From positions 1 to 64,000 of the forward strand of contig CAJPTC010000006.1 in the NCBI GenBank assembly GCA_905373475.1: a stretch of DNA of 64,000 nt, given 5' to 3'. Positions 1 through 8,519 of this stretch are shown piece by piece; position 1 is the first letter of the stretch; each line of letters starts with the position of its first letter. Below the pieces are notes generated by a model. It did not search any database. It was given only the letters and a program-made list of their open reading frames with translations, and was not told where the DNA came from. The position numbers and the translations under genes were made by a program. Source of the stretch: Bacteroidia bacterium. GTDB taxonomy: Bacteria; Bacteroidota; Bacteroidia; Bacteroidales; CAJPTX01.

Positions 1-142
1 AAAGAATATGCTTTTGCTAAATTTGGAATTGTAATTACGTAAATACGACGGAGGGGTGCATTTGTGACTTGAATTCAGCAGAACTAGTGGGACGTAGTTG
101 GAAAAAAGAAGCTCAAAACTGTGCCTTTGAGGTAGTGCGCAT

Positions 143-150
143 TACTTTTG
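143..150 (+). promoter_or_regulatory. Bacteroidota -7 promoter element of the MATE gene
   Basis: TACTTTTG matches the TAnnTTTG -7 consensus of the Bacteroidota housekeeping sigma factor. It ends 29 bases before the ATG at 180, a spacing repeated at many genes in this window. Its position inside the longer open frame that begins at a TTG at 69 argues that translation starts at 180. No clear -33 TTTG at the expected distance was found. Confidence 0.55.
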
Positions 151-179
151 CAGTTGTGAAAGGAGCAGAAAGTCAAAAA

Positions 180-1523
180 ATGTTTCAGGTTCGTCCTCTT
201 GGAGAGTATCGTGCGACGTTGCAATTAGCCATTCCGCTTGTGATCGGGCAATTGGGGCAAATTATTCTCGCATTTGCAGATTCTGCCATGGTGGGTCACT
301 ACGGCGTGAAGGAGCTTGCGGCTGCTTCGTTCTGTGTTAATCTGTTCAACCTCCCTATTATTTTTCTAATGGGGTACAGTTATGGGCTACTCCCTGCTTT
401 GGGGCGATCTTATGGCTCTTTCGTTGCGACAGGTGAGGTAGTGCGCGCGGGGGTACGGAATATTTTCCTGATTAGTGTGGGAGTCCTCCTTCTTATGCTG
501 CTTCCTCTTGCCTTTCTTGAGGCTTTTAAGCAACCCGCAGAGCTTCATGGGCTCATCGTAACCTATTACGTTCTGATGCTCATTTCTCTACCCTTTGTCG
601 GTGTTTTTAATGCTTTGAAACAATTCTTTGATTCGCAAGGGGTAACGTGGATTCCTATGGTGGCACTATTGGCTGCCAATGCGTTGAATATTTTTGGAAA
701 CTATGTTCTTATTTTTGGGGCGTGGGGGTGCCCAGAGTTAGGACTGTTGGGAGCAGGGCTTGCTACGCTATTTTCACGAATTCTGGAGGTCTTAATACTG
801 GCTTTTGTCTATTTGCGTCATTTGCACAAGAGACGCTTTGCACGTTATCGCGAAAAATTGCAAAGGGTTAGAGAACCTATTTTGCGGCGCTATGAGTTGT
901 ATCGTAACGGAGGGGGTATGGGGCTACAGATGGGACTGGAGACCGCAATGTTTAGCATCAGTGTGATTTTTGTGGGTTGGATGGGAGAGGTGGCTCTTGC
1001 GGCGCATCATGTGGCTGTTACGGTGCAAACACTAGGCTTTATGACGTATTACGGCCTAGGAGGGGCTATTTCTATTCGTGTAAGCCGTTTTATGGGGCAA
1101 GGTCAGTCCAAACGCGCGTTAATTGCCACAAACATTGGTTTCCGTCTTCTGATGCTATCGGCGCTCACTTTAGGGGGACTTTTGTGGGGTTTTCGCACGA
1201 GTATTGCTGGTTTGTTTAGTACCTCGCCCGAGGTTATAGAGCTTGCGAGCCTGCTTCTTGTTGTAGGTATAGCTTATCAGCCAGCAGACGCTTTGCAGGT
1301 GTGCTACTCGAATGCATTACGCGGATTGGGTGATGCATGGGGGTTGATGCTTACTGCGTTTGTGGCTTATTTTGGTATTGGGTTGCCTCTTTCCTACATC
1401 CTGTGCGTACCTGTAGGACTGGGAGCACTCGGCGTATGGCAGGGTTACCCAGTAGGGCTTCTCGGTGCGGGTCTTATGTATGCGTGGCGCTTTTACAGAA
1501 CCGTTCATCACCACAAAAAGTAA
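180..1523 (+). CDS. MATE-family multidrug/Na+ antiporter (NorM-like)
   Basis: This is an inner-membrane efflux protein of the MATE family, which exports cationic drugs or metabolites in exchange for Na+ or H+. The 447-residue product fits the family length of about 450 and shows about twelve hydrophobic segments. The N-terminal half starts IPLVIGQLGQ and continues FADSAMVGHYG, a typical MATE helix-1/2 signature, and the second half repeats the fold (GLQMGLETAMFS, LAAHHVAV). The reading frame is open back to a TTG at 69, but those 37 extra residues lack family character; the ATG at 180 follows AGGAG and a -7 element. It is convergent with dapD. The transported substrate cannot be read from sequence. 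Confidence 0.9.
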   Translation: MFQVRPLGEYRATLQLAIPLVIGQLGQIILAFADSAMVGHYGVKELAAASFCVNLFNLPIIFLMGYSYGLLPALGRSYGSFVATGEVVRAGVRNIFLISVGVLLLMLLPLAFLEAFKQPAELHGLIVTYYVLMLISLPFVGVFNALKQFFDSQGVTWIPMVALLAANALNIFGNYVLIFGAWGCPELGLLGAGLATLFSRILEVLILAFVYLRHLHKRRFARYREKLQRVREPILRRYELYRNGGGMGLQMGLETAMFSISVIFVGWMGEVALAAHHVAVTVQTLGFMTYYGLGGAISIRVSRFMGQGQSKRALIATNIGFRLLMLSALTLGGLLWGFRTSIAGLFSTSPEVIELASLLLVVGIAYQPADALQVCYSNALRGLGDAWGLMLTAFVAYFGIGLPLSYILCVPVGLGALGVWQGYPVGLLGAGLMYAWRFYRTVHHHKK

Positions 1524-1655
1524 CGAAGTACGGCGCAAAGCGATAGCGCCAAAGGCATAAGTTAAGCGTGAAGAGGAAAATTAAGAGCTTCGCAAAGTGG
1601 TAACAAATGCTCAAGAGAGTGAGCAATGCACAGATTAGAGTGCACCACGCATGCG

Positions 1656-2459
1656 TCAACAGGGTACGTTGAATTCTCTTAGCGCCTCGTTCAAGGAGGT
1701 CTTGAGGTCAGTGCTGGCGCTTCGTTTTCCGACAATAAGGGCGCATGGTACACCATATTTGCCCGCCGCAAACTCGCGATCTCGCACGCCAGGAATTACG
1801 ACACTCCGTTCGGGTACATAGCCTTTGTATTCTACAGGTTCTTTTCCTGTCACGTCTATAATATGCGTTGATTGGGTGATAACGACATTAGCCCCCAGTA
1901 CTGCGCCCTTGGCAATGTGCGCACCTTCTACAACAATACAACGCGAGCCTATAAAACACCCATCTTCAACAATCACAGGCGCGGCCTGTAATGGTTCAAG
2001 AACGCCTCCAATCCCTACTCCACCCGATAGGTGTACTCCTGCTCCTATTTGCGCGCACGAACCCACAGTTGCCCAGGTATCTACCATAGTGCCTGCGCCT
2101 ACATACGCACCAATATTTACGTATGAGGGCATGAGTACAGCGCCCGAACTAACATACGCACCTCGTCGAACAACTGCTGGAGGAACTACACGCACTCCGC
2201 ACTCGCTCCAACTGCTTTTTGGGGGTACTTTGTCGTAAAAAGAAAGCACACCTGCTTGCATTTCTTGCATCCCAGAATAACGAAAGTAGAGAAGCACTGC
2301 TTTTTTTACCCATTCGTTTAGCTGCCACTCCCCTTCTAGCGGCTCTGCAACTCGGAGTTGTCCCTTGTCAAGTAAGTCTATGACTTCTTCTACAGCGCTA
2401 CGATCGCCTTGTTCGGGGTTGTTCCAAGAAGCTTCAATGCGTTTCTGTAATTCGTTCAT
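1656..2459 (-). CDS. dapD: 2,3,4,5-tetrahydropyridine-2,6-dicarboxylate N-succinyltransferase
   Basis: DapD transfers succinyl from succinyl-CoA to tetrahydrodipicolinate in the succinylase branch of lysine and meso-diaminopimelate synthesis in the cytoplasm. The 267-residue length is typical. Residues about 90-215 form the left-handed beta-helix with hexapeptide-repeat rhythm (GAYVGAGTMVDTWATVGSCAQ, then GAHIAKGAVLGANVVI), preceded by the alpha-helical N-terminal domain that starts NELQKRIEASW. The ATG lies 20 bases from a good -7 element. The gene is monocistronic as far as can be seen, convergent with the MATE gene. Family assignment is firm; its presence implies the succinylase branch rather than the DapL aminotransferase route. 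Confidence 0.95.
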   Translation of the reverse strand: MNELQKRIEASWNNPEQGDRSAVEEVIDLLDKGQLRVAEPLEGEWQLNEWVKKAVLLYFRYSGMQEMQAGVLSFYDKVPPKSSWSECGVRVVPPAVVRRGAYVSSGAVLMPSYVNIGAYVGAGTMVDTWATVGSCAQIGAGVHLSGGVGIGGVLEPLQAAPVIVEDGCFIGSRCIVVEGAHIAKGAVLGANVVITQSTHIIDVTGKEPVEYKGYVPERSVVIPGVRDREFAAGKYGVPCALIVGKRSASTDLKTSLNEALREFNVPC

Positions 2460-2479
2460 TTTGGCGTGTTTATAGGAGA

Positions 2480-2487
2480 CAAAAATA
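2480..2487 (-). promoter_or_regulatory. -7 promoter element of dapD
   Basis: Read on the minus strand the site is TATTTTTG, a full TAnnTTTG match, ending 20 bases before the dapD ATG. The leader would therefore be very short. Confidence 0.55.
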
Positions 2488-2802
2488 GTGAAGTTGGTTT
2501 AGGTAGGTACGAGAAATGCCAGCAAAGTTGGGATTGAAATTGAGTATAACAAGGCAATTAAGAATATGGCGTGATCCGCATTTATACAGGCGCATCTTAC
2601 CATTTATCTATTAACCGGTGGACTCTCTTCTTGTAAACTATAAAGACGGTTTGATAATCTCTCCATCGCAAATAGGCTAAACAGAGAGTTTGTCGCCTAA
2701 ACAATGAAAATAAAGGGCATACAATAATTTCAAATAGTTCTATTTAGTCAGAATTTTTGAACTTTGCATACCCATTCCAAGGGCAATAGTTACAGATTTA
2801 GT
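2488..2802. other. Divergent intergenic region dapD/feoAB
   Basis: About 315 bases between the dapD promoter and the feoAB start. It is AT-rich, has no convincing open frame, and shows no perfect TAnnTTTG before feoAB; the closest is GAACTTTG at 2759-2766. An iron-responsive operator would be expected somewhere here, but I could not identify one by eye. Confidence 0.4.
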
Positions 2803-5328
2803 ATGAGACTGAGCGAACTCGCACTGCACCAGCAAGCGCGAATAATAACCGTAGGAGGTAAGGGTGCTTTTCGGAAGCGTATCCTCGAGATGGGCTTTGT
2901 ACAGGGGCAACCCGTAGAACTTATAGGGCGTGCCCCGCTAGGCGACCCCGCACGTTACAAAATTATGGGCTACGAAGTGGCACTCCGAAACGCGGAAGCC
3001 CAGTTGGTTGAGGTAGAGCCACTCGATATCTCGGACGTGCAGAGCGTTAGTGAGGCGACTGCACCGCTTCCAGATTCTGATCTCGAAAACGAGAGAGAGG
3101 AATCTACTCCTAAAACTACACGTGGCGAGAAACTCAAGTCATTGAAAATAGCGCTTGTCGGTAACCCCAATTGTGGGAAAACGTCGCTCTTTAATTTTGC
3201 TTCGGGGGCGCATGAAAAGACGGGGAACTATAGCGGGGTCACGGTAGATGCTCGCGAGGGACACATCTCGTACGGCAACTATCGCATTAAACTTGTAGAT
3301 CTGCCAGGTACTTATAGTCTCACCGCCTATTCACCCGAAGAACGCTACGTGCGCGATTATATCTTAGGTTCAAAGCCAGATGTAATCATCAATGTAATTG
3401 ATGCGACCAATCTGGAGCGTAATTTATACCTCACGCTCCAGCTCCGCGAGATGGGCGCTAAATGCGTTCTTGCCCTGAATATGTGGGACGAGCTACAAGC
3501 GCACGGCGACTATCTCAATCAACTAAAATTAGCGCAACATTTAGGAGCTCCCGCAGTGCCCACAAATGGGCGAACAGGGAAGGGAATTACGCAAATGCTT
3601 GCGTCGGCGGTTGCCCTATATGAGGGAAGAGTAACCAGTGCCGAACAGCCATTTGAACACTATGACGCTTTCTTACAACAGGAAGTGGAGACAATCCGCC
3701 CTGTTGCCAATGCAGCATTGCAACAACAACTTTCCAACTACGAGCTCCTAAAACTCATTGAGGGAGATCCCGAGCTCGCAGAACGAAGTGCTAAACGAGA
3801 TGATGCGCAAAGTCTTGCAACAGCGCTACAACAGACGGTAGACAAAATTAAAAAGCAAACAGGAAAAGATGCCGAGACCTTTTGTACCGATGTACGGTAC
3901 GACTACCTGTCTGCCCTTGTAAAACAGTGCTATATACCAGCACCACCGCAAAGCAAGCGAACGTTCAAGCAAAAAATTGATAGTGTGCTTACACATCGCA
4001 TTTGGGGTATACCTATTTTCCTCTTCCTGATGTGGCTCACCTTTTGGACGACCTTCACCGTGGGGCAATACCCTATGGACTGGATTGAAGCGGGCGTAGC
4101 TGCCCTAGGCGACTGGATTAAGGGAATTATGGCAGAAGGTCCGTTGCGCGATTTGCTAACCGACGGCATCATAAACGGTGTGGGGAGCGTCATTGTCTTC
4201 CTACCGCAAATTCTTATTCTTTTCTTCTTTATCTCTGTATTTGAAGATACTGGGTACATGGCACGCGCCGTCTTCTTGATAGACCGCACTATGCGCTCAT
4301 TTGGCCTACACGGAAGGTCATTTATTCCACTAGTAATGGGCTTCGGGTGCAATGTGCCTGCCATTATGGCCACGCGCACCATAGAAGATCGGAAAGTACG
4401 CCTTACCACTATGCTCGTGAACCCGTTCATGTCATGCAGCGCTCGTCTGCAAGTATACATATTGCTGGTTTATTCTCTTTTCCCAAAATACGCAGGGACG
4501 GCTCTCTTCTTGGTTTACTTAGCTGGGGTATTAGTAGCGCTTCTTGCCGCCTTTGTGATGCGAAAAACCTTCCTAAAAGGCAACGAGAGTCCCTTTGTAA
4601 TAGAATTACCTCCTTACCGAATACCGACCTTGCGTAGCTCGCTCCATCATATGTGGGATAAAGGAGTACAGTATCTTCAGAAAATGGGGGGTGTGATACT
4701 TGTTGCTGCCTTGCTAATCTGGTTTTTAGGGTATTTCCCACGTACCACATCGCAAGATGCACATTACGAACAAGCTATAGCAACTGCCGAACAGCAGTAC
4801 GATACTGCTCATGCTACCGATGAGGCTGAAGTAGCACAAATTGAAACCCTTCGCGATAGTGCAATAACTACCATAGAATGGGAGTGGGAAAGTGTGCGTC
4901 AGCGCGAATCCTTCCTAGGGCGCATTGGCACAACGGTAGAACCTGCTATTCGCCCTTTGGGTTTTGATTGGCGAATAGGCATAAGCCTAATCTCGGGCAT
5001 AGCAGCCAAGGAGGTCGTAGTAAGCACTATGGGGGTACTTCTTCAGCTCGGCGACGAAAATGACGAGAACAGCCCCGCACTTCGACAAAAGCTACCCAAT
5101 GTTAGGTGGGATTCTGGCCCCAAAAAAGGCGAACTGCTGTTTACGCCACTTACCTCCGTGGCACTGCTCATCTTTGTTATGCTCTACGTGCCATGTATTG
5201 CTGTAATAGCCGCGATTCGCCGCGAATCGGGCTCATGGAAGTGGGCTATTTTTGCCGCAGTGTACACAGTAGCAGTAGCCTACATCTTCGCGCTACTCGT
5301 TTACCAAATTGGCAGTCTGTTCATTTAA
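2803..5328 (+). CDS. feoB: Fused FeoA-FeoB ferrous iron transporter
   Basis: This inner-membrane GTPase transporter imports Fe2+. The 841-residue product begins with a FeoA-like SH3 domain (residues about 1-75, RLSELALHQQARI, EMGFVQGQ), then a linker, then the FeoB G-domain: G1 GNPNCGKT at about 120-127, G3 DLPGTYSL, G4 NMWD. After a helical GDI-like region come the transmembrane parts with GYMARAVFLIDR, GFGCNVPAIMATRTI and SGIAAKEVV, which are FeoB gate signatures. The open frame extends 13 codons upstream to a TTG, but the ATG at 2803 is exactly where the FeoA domain starts. It is followed by the FeoB-associated peptide and truA on the same strand. FeoA-FeoB fusion is known in Bacteroidales. 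Confidence 0.96.
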   Translation: MRLSELALHQQARIITVGGKGAFRKRILEMGFVQGQPVELIGRAPLGDPARYKIMGYEVALRNAEAQLVEVEPLDISDVQSVSEATAPLPDSDLENEREESTPKTTRGEKLKSLKIALVGNPNCGKTSLFNFASGAHEKTGNYSGVTVDAREGHISYGNYRIKLVDLPGTYSLTAYSPEERYVRDYILGSKPDVIINVIDATNLERNLYLTLQLREMGAKCVLALNMWDELQAHGDYLNQLKLAQHLGAPAVPTNGRTGKGITQMLASAVALYEGRVTSAEQPFEHYDAFLQQEVETIRPVANAALQQQLSNYELLKLIEGDPELAERSAKRDDAQSLATALQQTVDKIKKQTGKDAETFCTDVRYDYLSALVKQCYIPAPPQSKRTFKQKIDSVLTHRIWGIPIFLFLMWLTFWTTFTVGQYPMDWIEAGVAALGDWIKGIMAEGPLRDLLTDGIINGVGSVIVFLPQILILFFFISVFEDTGYMARAVFLIDRTMRSFGLHGRSFIPLVMGFGCNVPAIMATRTIEDRKVRLTTMLVNPFMSCSARLQVYILLVYSLFPKYAGTALFLVYLAGVLVALLAAFVMRKTFLKGNESPFVIELPPYRIPTLRSSLHHMWDKGVQYLQKMGGVILVAALLIWFLGYFPRTTSQDAHYEQAIATAEQQYDTAHATDEAEVAQIETLRDSAITTIEWEWESVRQRESFLGRIGTTVEPAIRPLGFDWRIGISLISGIAAKEVVVSTMGVLLQLGDENDENSPALRQKLPNVRWDSGPKKGELLFTPLTSVALLIFVMLYVPCIAVIAAIRRESGSWKWAIFAAVYTVAVAYIFALLVYQIGSLFI

Positions 5329-5471
5329 TTTTCTTGCTTTCACTCACTAGGTAATTTTACTATTCTGAGTTTTGGGTATCGTGCTTTCGTCATTTTTATC
5401 ATACCTTGTGTGCAATTTTCCTACACTGTTGCACGATTACTGTAAAACAACGAATAAACTAGGGGTAAAAA

Positions 5472-5633
5472 ATGGATGCACAGACAATAATAGTGGTGGT
5501 TATTGCCGCACTTATGGCTTTCTTTTTAATTCGTTTTGTGGTTCGCATCGTTCGTTCGAAGGATGGAGCTGGCTGTGGTTGCGGTTGTGGCTGTTCCTCT
5601 ACTACGAAGAAAAAGGAAGTAGAAGAACGTTAG
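5472..5633 (+). CDS. FeoB-associated Cys-rich membrane protein
   Basis: This 53-residue gene is easily missed. It encodes one N-terminal transmembrane helix (TIIVVVIAALMAFFLIRFVV), then a basic stretch, then a Cys/Gly alternation (GCGCGCGC) and a charged KKKEVEER tail. That layout matches the small FeoB-associated Cys-rich membrane protein family, usually coded directly after feoB and thought to assist Fe2+ passage or FeoB assembly. It lies 143 bases after feoAB and stops 6 bases before truA, so all three are probably cotranscribed. The four closely spaced cysteines could bind iron; that is inference. Start is the only ATG in frame before the helix. Confidence 0.85.
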   Translation: MDAQTIIVVVIAALMAFFLIRFVVRIVRSKDGAGCGCGCGCSSTTKKKEVEER

Positions 5634-5639
5634 TGCTCT

Positions 5640-6368
5640 ATGCGCTTTCGGCTGGACTTGAGCTATTGCGGTACACACTACCACGGATGGCAACGCCAAC
5701 CGAATGCCATTTCCATACAAGAAATTCTGGAGGAGGCAATTGCCAAACTTCTCCGTACGTCCGTTGAGGTGGTAGGGGCAGGACGCACTGATACGGGGGT
5801 GCATGCTCGCTACTACGTGGCGCATTTCGATGCAGAGGAAATACCCTCCCCTCTCCCACAGTTTGTTTACATGCTCAATGGGGTTTTACCTCACGATATA
5901 GCCATACAACAAATCCTGCCCACCTCGCCCGATTTTCATGCTCGTTTTGATGCCGTATCGCGCACCTACGAATATTGGATAGCGCGCACCAAAGATCCCT
6001 TCCTTACAGAACGAGCTCTGCAAATTTCGGGGGAATTATCGTTAGAAAAAATGCGGGCTGGTGCTGCACTTCTTTTAGAGTACAATGATTTTGCATCCTT
6101 CTGCAAAACAGGGACAGACGTTCATACTACATTGTGCCGCCTTACCGAGTCACAGTGGAACGTTCGAGGAGATCTTTGGATTTACCGCGTTACAGCCGAT
6201 CGCTTTTTGCGTAATATGGTTCGCGCAATAGTGGGTACGCTCCTTGGGGTGGGACGCGAGAAAATTTCTCTCGCAACGCTTCGCGAAATCATTGAGGCTA
6301 AAGATCGCGGACGTGCGGGTGCGAGTGTACAACCACAAGGTCTCTACCTTGTCGATATCGAGTATTGA
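5640..6368 (+). CDS. truA: tRNA pseudouridine(38-40) synthase
   Basis: TruA converts uridines 38-40 in the anticodon stem-loop of many tRNAs to pseudouridine. The 242-residue length is typical. The N-terminal motif YCGTHYHGWQRQ and the catalytic-aspartate motif GAGRTDTGVHA (about 46-56) are both present, as is the C-terminal FLRNMVRAIVGTLL motif. The ATG at 5640 lies 6 bases after the FeoB-associated gene, so it is probably the last gene of the feo transcript. There is no evident functional link to iron uptake. Confidence 0.95.
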   Translation: MRFRLDLSYCGTHYHGWQRQPNAISIQEILEEAIAKLLRTSVEVVGAGRTDTGVHARYYVAHFDAEEIPSPLPQFVYMLNGVLPHDIAIQQILPTSPDFHARFDAVSRTYEYWIARTKDPFLTERALQISGELSLEKMRAGAALLLEYNDFASFCKTGTDVHTTLCRLTESQWNVRGDLWIYRVTADRFLRNMVRAIVGTLLGVGREKISLATLREIIEAKDRGRAGASVQPQGLYLVDIEY

Positions 6369-6563
6369 GAGTCTCTTTTTGTATTTGAGGTGTGCTAAAT
6401 AGAGAAATCTCTGTTTTTAGGAGAGTTTTTATACACCGATTATGGTGTTAAACACAGTCCGCACGAAGACCTCAAGAACACAGCAGTCATATTTGGTACT
6501 GCATCAGATGAGGTGATATGAAAGGCACTTAGGCTAAAGACGTACGTACCGAAGCGCCATACA

Positions 6564-6596
6564 AAAGAAAAGGGTCGAGACAAATGTCCCAACCCT
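6564..6596 (-). terminator. Rho-independent terminator of fabD
   Basis: On the minus strand a 12-bp stem (AGGGTTGGGACA pairing with TGTCTCGACCCT through two G-U pairs; 6571-6582 with 6585-6596) is followed by a T-rich tract TTTCTTTT. It sits 29 bases past the fabD stop. Confidence 0.7.
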
Positions 6597-6624
6597 CGTT
6601 GTTTTCTGTAGAAATAGTGTACCG

Positions 6625-7506
6625 CTATAATTCTTGGAAACTTTCGACTTCTGCCGTGGGTTCTGTCTTCTTGATTAAGCCCTGAAGTACATTGCCTGGT
6701 CCGAGTTCTACAAAAGCTTTTGCCCCGTCGGCTACCATAGCACGCACAATCTGCGTCCAACGTACAGGCGAGGTAAGCTGCTTTACCAAGTTGGCCTTAA
6801 TTTCGGCAGGATCGGTATGCGGCTTCGCGTCTACGTTTTGGTAAATGGGGCATAGAGGCTTGTTAAATTGCGTTTTCTCTATCGCTTCGGCGAGTTTTTG
6901 GCGCGCAGGTTCCATGAGTGGGCTATGGAAAGCGCCTCCCACCTTGAGAAGCAGTGCACGCTTTGCGCCTGCAGCCTTTAATGCTTCGCAAGCCTGTTCT
7001 ACACCTTTCATGCTCCCCGAAATCACTAATTGTCCAGGGCAGTTGAAATTGGCTGGCACAACAATCTCACTAATTCCGTTGCAAATCTCTTCCACCTTTT
7101 CGTCTGGTAAGCCTATAATGGCGGCCATGGTAGAAGGCTCTAGTTCGCAAGCTGCTTGCATAGCCATTGCACGAGCCGAGACCAGACGCAAGCCATCTTC
7201 AAATGAGAGTGCTCCAGAGGCTACCAGTGCGCTAAATTCGCCTAGGGAGTGCCCTGCTACCATATCGGGCTTGAAATTGGGGAAGAGGCGCGCTAGTATC
7301 ACAGAGTGTAAAAACACAGCAGGTTGTGTGACTTTCGTTTGACGTTGCGCCTCTTCAGGTCCCTCAAACATCACATCGGTAATTGCGAAGCCCAAGATTT
7401 CGTTGGCTTGGGTAAATAGCTTTTTTGCTTCGGGCGACTTCTCGAAAAGGGGTTTCCCCATTCCGACATACTGGGCACCCTGACCAGGGAATACAAATGC
7501 TTTCAT
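6625..7506 (-). CDS. fabD: Malonyl-CoA:ACP transacylase
   Basis: FabD loads malonyl groups from malonyl-CoA onto acyl carrier protein for type II fatty acid synthesis in the cytoplasm. With the start at 7506 the product is 293 residues and begins MKAFVFPGQGAQ, the standard family N-terminus. The serine nucleophile motif GHSLGEFSAL is at about residue 88-97, and GAFHSPLM carries the catalytic histidine. The frame is open 11 codons further upstream, but that extension would start inside the promoter element at 7537-7544, so the shorter form is preferred. It is followed by a clear terminator and appears monocistronic. Confidence 0.95.
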   Translation of the reverse strand: MKAFVFPGQGAQYVGMGKPLFEKSPEAKKLFTQANEILGFAITDVMFEGPEEAQRQTKVTQPAVFLHSVILARLFPNFKPDMVAGHSLGEFSALVASGALSFEDGLRLVSARAMAMQAACELEPSTMAAIIGLPDEKVEEICNGISEIVVPANFNCPGQLVISGSMKGVEQACEALKAAGAKRALLLKVGGAFHSPLMEPARQKLAEAIEKTQFNKPLCPIYQNVDAKPHTDPAEIKANLVKQLTSPVRWTQIVRAMVADGAKAFVELGPGNVLQGLIKKTEPTAEVESFQEL

Positions 7507-7536
7507 CCTAAAAAGTTTTTTCATGCGTTTGCAGAA

Positions 7537-7544
7537 CAAAGATA
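7537..7544 (-). promoter_or_regulatory. -7 promoter element of fabD
   Basis: The minus-strand sequence TATCTTTG is a perfect TAnnTTTG match, 30 bases before the ATG at 7506. It rules out the longer fabD start at 7539. Confidence 0.6.
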
Positions 7545-7588
7545 ATTATTCCGCAGGGAGGATAGCGGTGGGTGCAAATAAAATTTAA

Positions 7589-7605
7589 GTACTAGGTTCT
7601 AGTAC
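7589..7605. repeat. 17-bp palindrome upstream of fabD
   Basis: GTACTAG-GTT-CTAGTAC, a perfect 7-bp inverted repeat with a 3-base centre, about 45 bases upstream of the fabD -7 element. It could be an operator for a dimeric regulator of fatty acid synthesis; nothing else supports that. The remainder of the 7545-7838 stretch holds no convincing gene. Confidence 0.4.
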
Positions 7606-7700
7606 GAAATACATAAGGGGCAAAGGCGCAATCTAGAGTGAAAAGTTAAGAAGTGAGAATAAAATGGTGGCGCGTGGGCGATATGAGTAGAGAAAATCGC

Positions 7701-7743
7701 ATAAAAAACAAACGGGTCGCCTCCTTAGAATGGAGTGCGACCC
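7701..7743 (-). terminator. Orphan terminator-like hairpin between fabD and folE
   Basis: Arms GGGTCGCCTCC (7714-7724) and GGAGTGCGACCC (7732-7743) form an 11-bp stem with one bulged T. On the minus strand it is followed by GTTTGTTTTTT, giving intrinsic-terminator form. No minus-strand gene is visible just upstream of it (7744-7880), so it could end a small RNA or stop antisense transcription from the folE side. Confidence 0.5.
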
Positions 7744-7838
7744 GCAACAAACAGTTTTCCTCTTCGATCACAAATTTAGGAATAAAAAGCAACTATACAA
7801 ATCGATAATCTCCTTTTACGCGACCAAACAACAATTTG

Positions 7839-7846
7839 TAACTTTG
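7839..7846 (+). promoter_or_regulatory. -7 promoter element of folE
   Basis: TAACTTTG, a perfect TAnnTTTG match, ends 34 bases before the folE ATG. Confidence 0.6.
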
Positions 7847-7880
7847 TGAGAGGCATAAACAAGCTTACTAAATTCGGGAC

Positions 7881-8507
7881 ATGGAGCAAGACGATCATAA
7901 CCCAGCGCAGGGTTATCTGAAAACGGAGGAGTGGGACGAGGTCAAAACAGAGCAACTCGCTGGGCATTACGCGGCGATCCTCTCTCTCTTGGGGGAAGAC
8001 ATCTCACGCGATGGGCTACAAAAAACCCCTCTTCGCGTTGCAAAGTCTATACAATTCCTCACTCAGGGCTATGCACAAGATCCGCATGCCATACTGCGCG
8101 GGGCACTCTTCCGCGAAGAGTACCAACAGATGGTTATCGTAAAAGACATAGAGCTCTATTCGCTTTGTGAGCATCACTTATTGCCTTTCTATGGTAAAGC
8201 GCACGTGGCCTATATCCCCGATGGCTACATCACTGGGCTAAGCAAAATTGCGCGTGTGGTTGATGCCTTTGCACGCCGCTTGCAGGTACAAGAGCGCCTT
8301 ACACGCCAAATACTGGAGTGCATTCACGAGACGCTGCACCCGCTTGGGGTGGCGGTAGTTATTGAGGCGGCACATATGTGTATGCAGATGCGCGGTGTAG
8401 AAAAGCAGAACAGCGTAACCACGACTTCTGCCTTCAAGGGGGCGTTCTTGAGCGATAGTAAGACGCGCGAAGAGTTTGTACAACTCATTAAGGGTTCGTT
8501 ATCTTAA
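7881..8507 (+). CDS. folE: GTP cyclohydrolase I
   Basis: FolE converts GTP to 7,8-dihydroneopterin triphosphate, the first step of tetrahydrofolate synthesis. The 208-residue product shows the zinc and active-site motifs [16 protein letters not shown] (about 94-109) and [10 protein letters not shown] (about 163-172), plus [15 protein letters not shown] between them. Length and motif order are standard for type IA enzymes. The ATG follows a -7 element by 34 bases. ubiA starts 12 bases after its stop, suggesting a folE-ubiA-CDF transcript. Confidence 0.96.
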   Translation: MEQDDHNPAQGYLKTEEWDEVKTEQLAGHYAAILSLLGEDISRDGLQKTPLRVAKSIQFLTQGYAQDPHAILRGALFREEYQQMVIVKDIELYSLCEHHLLPFYGKAHVAYIPDGYITGLSKIARVVDAFARRLQVQERLTRQILECIHETLHPLGVAVVIEAAHMCMQMRGVEKQNSVTTTSAFKGAFLSDSKTREEFVQLIKGSLS

Positions 8508-8519
8508 CGGCACGTTGGG

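Noticed and set aside
1524..1655. Bidirectional terminator between MATE and dapD
   Set aside because: Only short GGCGC/GCGCC and TGCTCA/TGAGCA pairings without T tracts could be found.
7776..7967. 63-residue minus-strand open frame across the folE start
   Set aside because: It overlaps folE in antisense, has no family features and no promoter; it is a shadow frame.
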